Positions 56,831-64,000 of a DNA stretch of 64,000 nt are shown here, piece after piece (the stretch's first letter is position 1; each line of letters opens with the position of its first letter). The position numbers and the translations under genes were made by a program. Source of the DNA: Chryseobacterium artocarpi (GTDB taxonomy: Bacteria > Bacteroidota > Bacteroidia > Flavobacteriales > Weeksellaceae); contig NZ_MAYH01000034.1 in the NCBI RefSeq assembly GCF_001684975.1, positions 496,001 to 560,000 of the forward strand, read 5' to 3'. The notes beneath the pieces are model-generated. The model worked only from the letters and a program-made list of their open reading frames with translations, did not search any database and was not told the origin of the DNA.

Positions 56831-59800
56831 CTCCTCCACAAACTGCTGAAACCTGAACTTCATAAGTGGTAGCAGATTCCAATCCACTGATTGTAAGCGG
56901 AGATGTAGCTGTATATAAATCTATCCATGTAAGATCTCCTAATTTTCTGTATTGTACACGATAAGTAGTAGCACCACTAAGAACAACATCTACAGAATTG
57001 TGAGTAAGCGTTGCAAGAGGGAATGTAGGTGCATTTGGAATCGTTGTACCACATGTTCTGATTCTTACTGCATAGTCTTCTACTTCTCCATCAATAGCAT
57101 TTGCACATGCCGTAGGAATAGATGATGAACGTTTTAGTACAACTCTCATCGTAGTAGTATAAGGACCTGTATATGCATTTGTAGGAACGTTAAATTGCGC
57201 CGAAACCGGTGTAACTGTACTTCCTGCAATACCAAGAATTCTTTCTGTTGCATTATCAAATACTCCATCTCTGTTAAAATCTATCCATGCTGCAACAGCA
57301 TCATTACCTGTGGATCCGTTCCATCCTTTTGCTACAGAAATCTTATTGTTCTGAGATCCCGCATCCAAAGTAATAAGTGTCGCAGGAGTTGTATAACTTG
57401 TGTAGTTATTCTGTCCTGTATTATTACTCATTGGAGGTGTTCCAAGGTTAGCAGAAGTAATTGTTACATTAGAAATATGGTCATTATCACCACTACCTGT
57501 TACCGGGCAATACTGTAATGGTAAAGTTGTAAATGGTGTAGGTGTAGACCATGATCCAAAGCTACCTGTACATTTTACAGAGATTCTCACTTCATATTGA
57601 GTCTGCTCTTTTAAAGGAGGTGTAGCTGGTACAGTATAAACGTTACCTGGAGCAGGTACCGGATTTACCGTTTGCCAAGCTCCACCTGGTAATTCTCTGT
57701 ATTGTATCTGATATGTAGCACCTGTAGCAGCTATCCAAGAGAAAGTAGCACTCTTATCTGTAATGTTTGAAACAGTAATAGCCGGAGGTGTCGTAGAACA
57801 TGTGGGCTGATCAATCAATTTCACAGCATAATCTTCTACTTCACCAGTTGCAATTGGTCCGCATGATGAAGGAATTCCACTTTTCATCATAGCCACACGC
57901 ATACGGGTAAGAAGTGTTCCTGTATATGTTGCAGCATTCGGAGGAAGTGCTATTGAGAAAGTATTTGTTGCGTTTGAAACAGGAGTTGTTGTGCTACTTG
58001 AGGAAGTAATCATTTGCTCACTAGCTTCAAAGACTCCGTTTCTGTTCAGGTCAATCCATACTGCTACACCATAGCTGGTTGAAGAACCAGGCCAGAACTT
58101 AGTAACAGTTATTTTATTGTTATCAGTACCTCTGATAAAAGTTACTTGTCTTGTAGGATCAGCTGTATAATCTTTATACCCGTCATATCCTGAATTACTT
58201 ACCATTAATGGTCCATTTGTAGGAGTAACTACTACTTTGGAAATATATCCATCTGCTGTAGTTGCTGTAGGAACATTAGTACAATATGTTAACGCTGGTG
58301 TTGTAAAGTTTACACTTGGAGAAAATGCACCTTGAGTACCTTGACATTTAGTAGCAATCTGAACTTCGTAGTTAGTGCCATCAGTCAAGTTAGGAATAGT
58401 ATAACTACTAGTCACAGGTGTATTTAAAGTAATTGGTGCAGACCAAGCACCTGCTCCTACAACTCTATATTGCAGAACATAAGTAGCTCCCAAAGATGGT
58501 GTCCAAGTAACTAGTGCAGTACTTGCTGTAACATTAGAAACTGCAATATTTAAAGGAGGTGCTGTTGTACAATTTTGCAATTGTACTCCGGAAAGTAACA
58601 ACCTAGGAATATTGGATTCTCTACTATAAGCACTTGGAGGATTAGCAGGATCAGGATTCGTTGAATCAGCACGGTACATAATACCTCTATTTGCCCCCGC
58701 ATTATAAGCTCCCCATGAAGCAGTACTACCTCCATAGTCAGGTGAGTTTTCGTCTACAGCAATAACAAGATTACTTACTCCGTCCCATACAAAAGGTGTT
58801 GCTAACTGAATTGTCACCCAACTTCCAGCTGTCATTGTAGGAATTGTTCCTGCAAATGACTGAGTAAGGTTAGATACAGGGATCCAATCAGTAATAGATG
58901 CAAAACTAGTTTTGGTAGTGTTTCCTAAATAAACTACCCAATCATTATATGCAGATTGAGGAGAAGCAACGGTTTCATTATAAAACTTAATCTGAGTAAT
59001 TTGCATAGGAGTATTACCACCTAATGCTGCTGTTAATTCAGCTGCGGTATAAAGTTGCTGTGAGTAGTTATATTCATAATAAGAATTAACAGGAAGCATA
59101 GTTGAGGTTCCTACGCCAGTTCCTATCTGCCCCGGAACAAATCTAGGTCCTGCTACCCAAGCACTTTTATCTGTTGCCGTACATACCCCTCTTACCCACC
59201 AGTAATATGTAGCTCCTGTAGTTAAAGGAGAGATTGTTGCTGTTGTTCCTGTTGGAACCACCTGAGAAGGAGGTGTTCCTGCCACAGGAGGTGTATTTGT
59301 TGTACTATAAAAAATCTCATATCCCATTGCAGGAGCAGGAGTAGGTGCATTCCAGTTAAGAACCGCGCTCGTCTGTGTTACTGTTCCTACTGTTAACGTA
59401 GAAGCTGTCAAAGGAATACATGTAGGAGGAGTTGTAAAACTTCTTGGTCCCGACCATGTACTTTGATCTGTTGCACTACATCTTGCTCTCACCCAAGCAT
59501 AATATGTTGTATTAGGAATTAGGGGTGAAAGAGTTGCAGTTGTTCCCCCGGGTACATTTTGTTGAGGTATAGATGTACCTGTAGGAGCAGTATTACTTGT
59601 ACTGTAATAAATATCAAATCCACCAGCTGGTGTATGAGTATAGGCAGTCCAGTTTAATATAGCTGTTGTCGCCGTTAAAGTTCCCATTGTTAACGTTCCT
59701 CCCGTTGGCATTGCCGGACATGTAGCCGGTGTACTGAAAGAGATTGGTCCAGACCAAATACTTTGCTCTGTTCCACTACATTTTGCTCTTACCCATACAT

Positions 59801-60617
59801 AATATGTACTTAAAGGAGTTAAAGGTGAAAGTGTAGCTGTTGTCCCTGTTGCAACCGTTTGTGTTGGTGGCGTTGCAGCATCTGGGGCAGTATTGGTTGT
59901 ACTATAGTAAATTTCATAACCCATTGCAGGGGCAGGAGTAGGTGCTGTCCAACTAATTACAGCATTAGTCGCTGTTACTGCTCCCAAACTTATTGCACCC
60001 GATGGTAAACATCCAGTAGCTGAGGCAAATGTTAATTGAACATTTGGTCTTTGCCCATTAAGACTTAAGTTATTAGTAGCTCCTGGCGGAGTACTATCTT
60101 TTTGTAAATACAAATGTTTATTCGCATTAGTTGAATAGGTAAAAGAACCTCCGGTACTTCCTGTACCCGCACCAGTTCCACCAAAATTGGTTTCAACCAT
60201 CACCATAAGGTTATCAGCTCCGTTATAATAATAAGGAGTTTGTAATGCTATGGTATTCCATCCAACTGTTATATTATTTACAGTTCCATCATATACCAAA
60301 ACGGCTCCTGTAGTTAAAGTTGGCCAGCTTTGGGCTGTAAGAGCTGTTGTTGAACTTGGTACAGATTTAAGATATACTTTCACAGGAATATTTACAGTTA
60401 CTGCTGCTGTGGCATTCCACGCAACAGACTGAACACTTCCGGAAGCACCGATTTCTGCAGACGTATAAAGTCCTGCAGATCGCTCATACCCATAGTAAGT
60501 TCCTAAAGGATAGATCTGAGTACTGGTCCCAGCACCAATGGTAACTGTTTGTGCCTGCATGGACAGTCCGACGACCATACAGAGCAATGCAATGAGCACC
60601 TTAAAAGGCCGGCTCAT
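55509..60617 (-). CDS. T9SS-exported giant fibronectin type III / GEVEDY protein
   Basis: About 1702 residues from ATG 60615-60617 (MSRPFKVLIALL, a signal peptide ending QAQ); a start at 60641 would add eight residues. A beta-rich N-terminal module of ~170 residues (opening GTSTQIYPLGTYYGYE) recurs once later (~residues 515-690, GTSTMLPVNSYYEYN). Between the two are three FN3 domains with a TPAPAMGYEIYYST-type strand. After it come five more FN3 and three GEVEDY modules, then the type A sorting domain. There is no catalytic motif. It is probably an adhesin or matrix protein. The C-terminal ~440 residues differ from the metalloprotease's by only about three residues. Confidence 0.82.
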   Translation of the reverse strand: MSRPFKVLIALLCMVVGLSMQAQTVTIGAGTSTQIYPLGTYYGYERSAGLYTSAEIGASGSVQSVAWNATAAVTVNIPVKVYLKSVPSSTTALTAQSWPTLTTGAVLVYDGTVNNITVGWNTIALQTPYYYNGADNLMVMVETNFGGTGAGTGSTGGSFTYSTNANKHLYLQKDSTPPGATNNLSLNGQRPNVQLTFASATGCLPSGAISLGAVTATNAVISWTAPTPAPAMGYEIYYSTTNTAPDAATPPTQTVATGTTATLSPLTPLSTYYVWVRAKCSGTEQSIWSGPISFSTPATCPAMPTGGTLTMGTLTATTAILNWTAYTHTPAGGFDIYYSTSNTAPTGTSIPQQNVPGGTTATLSPLIPNTTYYAWVRARCSATDQSTWSGPRSFTTPPTCIPLTASTLTVGTVTQTSAVLNWNAPTPAPAMGYEIFYSTTNTPPVAGTPPSQVVPTGTTATISPLTTGATYYWWVRGVCTATDKSAWVAGPRFVPGQIGTGVGTSTMLPVNSYYEYNYSQQLYTAAELTAALGGNTPMQITQIKFYNETVASPQSAYNDWVVYLGNTTKTSFASITDWIPVSNLTQSFAGTIPTMTAGSWVTIQLATPFVWDGVSNLVIAVDENSPDYGGSTASWGAYNAGANRGIMYRADSTNPDPANPPSAYSRESNIPRLLLSGVQLQNCTTAPPLNIAVSNVTASTALVTWTPSLGATYVLQYRVVGAGAWSAPITLNTPVTSSYTIPNLTDGTNYEVQIATKCQGTQGAFSPSVNFTTPALTYCTNVPTATTADGYISKVVVTPTNGPLMVSNSGYDGYKDYTADPTRQVTFIRGTDNNKITVTKFWPGSSTSYGVAVWIDLNRNGVFEASEQMITSSSSTTTPVSNATNTFSIALPPNAATYTGTLLTRMRVAMMKSGIPSSCGPIATGEVEDYAVKLIDQPTCSTTPPAITVSNITDKSATFSWIAATGATYQIQYRELPGGAWQTVNPVPAPGNVYTVPATPPLKEQTQYEVRISVKCTGSFGSWSTPTPFTTLPLQYCPVTGSGDNDHISNVTITSANLGTPPMSNNTGQNNYTSYTTPATLITLDAGSQNNKISVAKGWNGSTGNDAVAAWIDFNRDGVFDNATERILGIAGSTVTPVSAQFNVPTNAYTGPYTTTMRVVLKRSSSIPTACANAIDGEVEDYAVRIRTCGTTIPNAPTFPLATLTHNSVDVVLSGATTYRVQYRKLGDLTWIDLYTATSPLTISGLESATTYEVQVSAVCGGALGTPTAIKTFTTRCDPTPPNVTVSSITPTTALITWSPLAASSTYTLRWRKVGVTGWPNADIALPASPANTYVLGSVVPLEPYTTYEVMIANQCNGDPDLNPFSNPKVFTTERICQIAPPGLTITQLLPTMAEIKWDPFPGATYVLRYRKVGIPSWTEVQTPVNTVILNGLTEMTKYEMQVVNICSGTPGNYTPPYYFTTPTVIYCKVASGSSTGEHISKVTVIPNGKPKMENASGASTYTDYTGVPATFIELIQGSTDNEIIIDKKWTGNTYNEGVSVWIDFNRNGEFDINEKIFTSSPNRDSPVSGKFNVPSDAFVSMTDYKYVVMRVAMERDGVPVSCTNFNNGEVEDYTVRISKKGVPNPLDQTDIMIYPNPVSSILYVKNISKKAKYKIYNAAGQVIGEGILLNNQINVSRLINGVYVIDIDDNGNTVQKKFIKE

Positions 60618-61246
60618 TTTACAGAGTAAAAGTCCACTCATATTTTTCTTAATTTAATAATGATAACGATAATAAAAGAATTATAGTATTTTCAGTTTAA
60701 AGATGTTAAAATAGAATTCAGAAACATCTTATTTTACAGTTTATCTGTAGTAAAAAAGTAATTTCATTCCATAGGCTAATATTTTAATAATTACACAAAT
60801 CTAATCATTTTTTCATTATAATACATTTATTAAAATGATTTTTTGAAAAAATTAAACATCAACACATCATACAATTAAAAATAAAATAATCCAAAGAAAA
60901 CCTAAGGATTATTTACTATTTAAACGTATTCTTATCTTTTAATGAATTTAAAACTTTCTGAAATACTACTATATTTTATAGCAATAATATAGTAGTATTT
61001 TAACAACATACCCGTATTTACATTATTACTGTCAACCCAAATAATTTTATATATTTACCCTTCAAAATAACCTATTAAAAAGATTAATATAGAAATAATT
61101 CATTAACTTTTAATATATCACAATTTACATTCTCACTAATAAGATTGAAATCTTTATTCTACTCCATTCCGATAAAAAAAACTAATTTTTAAATAAAAAA
61201 ATAACCCCAGAAAATTCTGAGGTTATAGTATATTAATTTATATGAT
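60618..61246. other. Gap between the giant surface gene and the DUF6048-like gene
   Basis: About 630 bp, very AT-rich. It holds a TAnnTTTG-like TAGATTTG at 60796-60803 on the minus strand (weak promoter candidate, no -33) and the next terminator. Nothing else is seen. Confidence 0.45.
61201..61226 (-). terminator. Terminator after the DUF6048-like gene
   Basis: Stem ATAACC-CAGAA / TTCTG-GGTTAT with one mismatch and a 2-nt loop, followed by a run of T on the minus strand. Confidence 0.75.
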
Positions 61247-61909
61247 CTAAAACTTATAAGCTATATTCCAAGCAAAGCCCATATTAAATTTTGAGGAACT
61301 TTTTCCAAATCCAGGAATAATCATCGGAGAGATATCATCCTGCTTAGAAGTATACACCCAATAACGAGGCTGAAGATTTACATCAATATAGAAATTGGAT
61401 TCAAAAAGCTGTACTCTACCTCCAATTGTTCCTTCCAACCAAAAAGAAGATTGTGAAGAAGAAGGAAATGCCACCGAAGAGTTACTTCCACCAAACCCAC
61501 GAACCGGAATTGCCATATATTCCTGATTATAAAATGATCCGGCAACCTTTCCTCCGGCATAAAACCCATTAAACTCGTTTTCAGGATCTTTTGCAAGCAT
61601 ATAAAATGCCCCCAGTTTCACAAAGGGACCGCTTGCCTTAGCATCGTAACCATTCTTTTGATAGACATTTTTCTCAAATCCAGCTTCAGCAATTGCATGA
61701 AGATTTCCCTTTATCTTTGAAGAGATAAATCCTTGATATAATTTTCTATCTGAGAAAAAACCTACTCCGGTATTCAGGACATCAAGCCCTACCATAAAGT
61801 TTGGCTCGTATTTCAGTTGCTCCTTTTTCTCGGCTCCTTTCTTATCTTGTGCCCAGCCTATTATTCCTAATAAACTAAAAAACAAGGTATAGATTAGTCT
61901 TGTCTTCAT
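61247..61909 (-). CDS. Putative outer-membrane protein, DUF6048-like
   Basis: 220 residues. Signal peptide ending IIGWAQ, then alternating polar/hydrophobic strands with aromatic ends and a final AYKF, typical of an 8-10 strand outer-membrane beta-barrel. I recall this neighbour pair (DUF6048 and DUF6452) next to rlmD in other Flavobacteriia. The start overlaps the previous gene by 35 bp, so translation is likely coupled. Function unknown. Confidence 0.75.
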   Translation of the reverse strand: MKTRLIYTLFFSLLGIIGWAQDKKGAEKKEQLKYEPNFMVGLDVLNTGVGFFSDRKLYQGFISSKIKGNLHAIAEAGFEKNVYQKNGYDAKASGPFVKLGAFYMLAKDPENEFNGFYAGGKVAGSFYNQEYMAIPVRGFGGSNSSVAFPSSSQSSFWLEGTIGGRVQLFESNFYIDVNLQPRYWVYTSKQDDISPMIIPGFGKSSSKFNMGFAWNIAYKF

Positions 61910-62348
61910 TTTCTATTTGATTTTGTCCTGCTTCCAATTTAACAACAGGAGTAGTATTTATTAATTCTGAGGTTAAATTCTCATAAGACTTCTTCATACC
62001 GCACCCCGGAGACACATAAGTAGCTTTAGTCGTATAATTAATCCTTACTTTAGACTCAGGTCCTTTAATTGATCTCTTAAAATAAACATCCGTATAAGGT
62101 GATTCATCTACTCGTAAAGGAAAAAGCTTGGATTCAATTTTTTTATCCCATCCTAATTCAACCTTTCCCGAACCATAATCTACAGATACAAGCAATGAAT
62201 CAAGCGTCATCACTTTACCGTCTGTAGACCTGAAAGCAACTTTCATTCTGGGAGTTCCTTCACCGCTTTCACAGATGTCATCATCTCCGCCACAGGAAAA
62301 GAACATCCCGACAAAACAGAGCATTATGAGAAATTTAAAGTACTTCAT
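61875..62348 (-). CDS. DUF6452-like putative lipoprotein
   Basis: 157 residues from ATG 62346-62348 (MKYFKFLIML); an in-frame start at 62366 would add six residues. Lipoprotein signal with FFSC at residue ~19, then acidic residues GGDDD, which may direct it across to the outer membrane. A conserved-looking cysteine is at GCGMKKS. It overlaps the DUF6048-like gene and is 29 bp after rlmD, so all three are one transcript. Function unknown. Confidence 0.75.
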   Translation of the reverse strand: MKYFKFLIMLCFVGMFFSCGGDDDICESGEGTPRMKVAFRSTDGKVMTLDSLLVSVDYGSGKVELGWDKKIESKLFPLRVDESPYTDVYFKRSIKGPESKVRINYTTKATYVSPGCGMKKSYENLTSELINTTPVVKLEAGQNQIENEDKTNLYLVF

Positions 62349-62377
62349 ATTAAGATTTGAATTCAAATTTAATTAAA

Positions 62378-63790
62378 TTATTTTTTAATCAGCAAGGCAA
62401 TGTTTTCCACATGGTGAGTTTGCGGAAACATATCGACAGGTAAAATTTTCACCAATGTGTAATGATCTTTCATTAAAGCAAGATCTCTTGCCTGCGTTGC
62501 AGAATTACAACTTACATAAACGACTTTCTCAGGAGAAAGCTTTAAAATTTGCTCTACAACTTTCTGGTGCATACCATCTCTTGGTGGATCGGTAATTAGG
62601 ACGTCAGCTTTTGGATGGTTTTCCAAAAACTCATCGTTAAAGACATTTTTCATATCTCCACAATAGAAAGTTGTATTGGTAAGACCATTTAATTCAGCAT
62701 GTGCAATGGCTGCATCAATAGCTTCCTGAACAGATTCTATCCCAATAACCTGCTTAGCGTTTCTTGCTACATATTGAGCAATGGTTCCTGTTCCTGTATA
62801 CAGATCATAAACAACTTCATTACCTTTCAGATCTGCAAATTCCAATGTTTTTCTATATAACTCTAATGCTTGCTTATAATTTGTCTGGAAGAATGATTTT
62901 GGTCCGATTTTAAACTGCAATCCGTCCATCTCTTCCATTAAATACCCTTCACCATGATAGACATTAATATCCAAATCATAAATAGAATCATTTTGTTTTG
63001 GATTAATGGCATACACTAACGTTTTGATTTGCGGGAATTTCTCTAATAAGAATTGGAAAAGTTTTTCTCTGTTTTCTTTCTCCTCTCTGTAAAGCTGGAA
63101 AAGAACCATCCATTCACCTTTAGAGTTTTGTCTCATCATTAAGGTTCTAAGGAATCCTTCCTGATTTCTTACATCAAAGAAATCCAATCCGTTTTTAACA
63201 CCATATTCTTTTACAGCCAGTCTGATCGCATTAGATGGATCTTCCTGAAGGAAACATTCTTTAAGATCTAAAATCTTGCTCCACATTCCTGGAATATGGA
63301 ATCCTAATGCATCTTTGCTTCCAAAGTTTTCCTCTGAACTGATTTCATATTGGGTAAGCCATCTTGCATTAGAGAAAGAGAACTCCATTTTGTTTCTATA
63401 AAAATACTGTTCTTCAGAACCTAAAATTGGAAGGGTTTCGAAATCTTCAATACCACCAATTCTTTTGATATTGTTATATACTTCTTCCTGTTTAAAATCA
63501 AGCTGCTTTTCGTAAGTCATATTCTGCCACTTGCATCCTCCGCAAGTTCCAAAATGAACACATTTAGGTTCAGCTCTAAAAGGAGATTTTTCTAAAACCT
63601 CTACCGCTTCTCCTTCATAATATTTCGACTTTGCTTTTTTAACTCTTACATTTACCAGATCACCAGGTATTGCCCCGGAAACCAATACAGTTTTACCATC
63701 TTCAGTTTTACCGATAGCCACTCCTTTTGCTCCGGCAGTCAAAAGTTTTATATTTTCAAGAACTAAATTTTTCTTATTCTTTCTGCTCAT
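62378..63790 (-). CDS. rlmD: 23S rRNA (uracil-5-)-methyltransferase RlmD
   Basis: 470 residues from ATG 63788-63790 (MSRKNKKNLVLENIKL); an in-frame start at 63841 would add 17 residues and overlaps the preceding terminator region. It has an N-terminal TRAM domain, a cluster of cysteines for a 4Fe-4S centre (CVHFGTCGGCKW), then a SAM-dependent Rossmann domain with DLYTGTGTIAQYV, TDPPRDGMH and the catalytic VSCNSATQARDL. It makes m5U1939 in 23S rRNA. RlmC/TrmA relatives cannot be strictly excluded but RlmD fits best. Confidence 0.9.
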   Translation of the reverse strand: MSRKNKKNLVLENIKLLTAGAKGVAIGKTEDGKTVLVSGAIPGDLVNVRVKKAKSKYYEGEAVEVLEKSPFRAEPKCVHFGTCGGCKWQNMTYEKQLDFKQEEVYNNIKRIGGIEDFETLPILGSEEQYFYRNKMEFSFSNARWLTQYEISSEENFGSKDALGFHIPGMWSKILDLKECFLQEDPSNAIRLAVKEYGVKNGLDFFDVRNQEGFLRTLMMRQNSKGEWMVLFQLYREEKENREKLFQFLLEKFPQIKTLVYAINPKQNDSIYDLDINVYHGEGYLMEEMDGLQFKIGPKSFFQTNYKQALELYRKTLEFADLKGNEVVYDLYTGTGTIAQYVARNAKQVIGIESVQEAIDAAIAHAELNGLTNTTFYCGDMKNVFNDEFLENHPKADVLITDPPRDGMHQKVVEQILKLSPEKVVYVSCNSATQARDLALMKDHYTLVKILPVDMFPQTHHVENIALLIKK

Positions 63791-63857
63791 TCTAAAATTT
63801 TCTATTTTTCTAATCGAAACTTGAAAAGTTTCATTTTGCAAAAATACAATAAAAAAA

Positions 63858-63879
63858 AACCTTATCCGAGGATAAGGTT
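63858..63879 (-). terminator. Terminator after the last (truncated) gene
   Basis: Stem AACCTTATC / GATAAGGTT, 4-nt loop, long T run on the minus strand, 21 bp past the stop of the gene at the right edge. Confidence 0.85.
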
Positions 63880-63899
63880 CTGATCTATATTAAAGTTTA

Positions 63900-64000
63900 T
63901 TATTTCGCTTGAGCTGGTTGAGGTCCTGCAGGCTGTGGAGCTGTTGGGTCAATTTGCAGTTGTGGTTGCATTGCCGGATCAACTTTTGGTGCAGAAAGAC
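63900..64000 (-). CDS. C-terminal tail of an unidentified gene (5' end beyond window)
   Basis: Only the last 33 codons or so are present, ending QPAQAK and TAA. The visible part is Pro/Gln/Ala-rich (VDPAMQPQLQIDPTAPQPAG), a low-complexity tail that does not reveal the family. It has its own terminator before rlmD. Confidence 0.6.
   Translation of the reverse strand, partial: LSAPKVDPAMQPQLQIDPTAPQPAGPQPAQAK

Overview
The window looks like chromosome from a low-GC Bacteroidetes of the Chryseobacterium/Flavobacteriia type. The evidence is threefold. Several secreted proteins end in type IX secretion (T9SS) type A sorting domains. Promoter candidates fit the Bacteroidetes TTTG / TAnnTTTG form, and I see no clear Shine-Dalgarno sites. 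The gene order rpsU - xerC-like recombinase - hpf - tRNAs (Thr, Tyr, Gly, Thr) - tuf - tRNA-Trp - secE - nusG - rplKAJL - rpoBC is, as I recall it, typical of this phylum. No phage, transposon, IS or CRISPR array was seen.

Layout, read from the right because most of the left half is on the minus strand. At 28.5-30.0 kb rpsU, a tyrosine recombinase and hpf lead into seven tRNA genes (27.6-28.5 kb), six of which are two identical Thr-Tyr-Gly triplets. A two-component system and a heavy-metal-type RND efflux operon (19.7-27.5 kb) lie between the tRNAs and tuf. Then come tuf, tRNA-Trp, secE and nusG (17.3-19.4 kb), three tandem small secreted paralogues (14.7-16.7 kb), rplKAJL (12.2-14.4 kb), three further genes of which two are secreted surface proteins (7.5-11.9 kb), and rpoB and a truncated rpoC (1-7.1 kb). 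The translation/transcription backbone is therefore in ancestral order but split by three cargo segments, each with its own terminators.

From 30.3 kb the map is mixed. It holds tmRNA (ssrA), fabV, a catB-type chloramphenicol acetyltransferase, the plus-strand operon acpP-fabF-rnc-IPExxxVDY-pyk (33.3-37.5 kb), an aldehyde dehydrogenase, the histidine-degradation genes hutG and hutI flanking a BCCT transporter (39.0-43.8 kb), then ruvB, a PaiB-like protein, an MBL-fold hydrolase and coaE on the plus strand (44.1-47.3 kb).

From 47.4 to 60.6 kb are three consecutive large T9SS-exported proteins of 811, about 1677 and about 1702 residues. They are built from fibronectin type III and GEVEDY modules, and one carries a metzincin-type metalloprotease domain. 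The two largest share a 1374-bp 3' segment with about 20 mismatches and a 763-bp identical core, a gene-conversion-like pattern. The window closes with two small envelope proteins (DUF6048/DUF6452-like), rlmD and the tail of an unidentified gene.

No wholly new enzymatic system is evident. The most unusual points are the cargo-interrupted rpo/ribosomal cluster, the secreted family sharing the VGI(G/N)T..P..TLDV.G head module inside two of those cargo segments, the tRNA triplet duplication with terminator-like hairpins, and the homogenised tails of the giant surface proteins.
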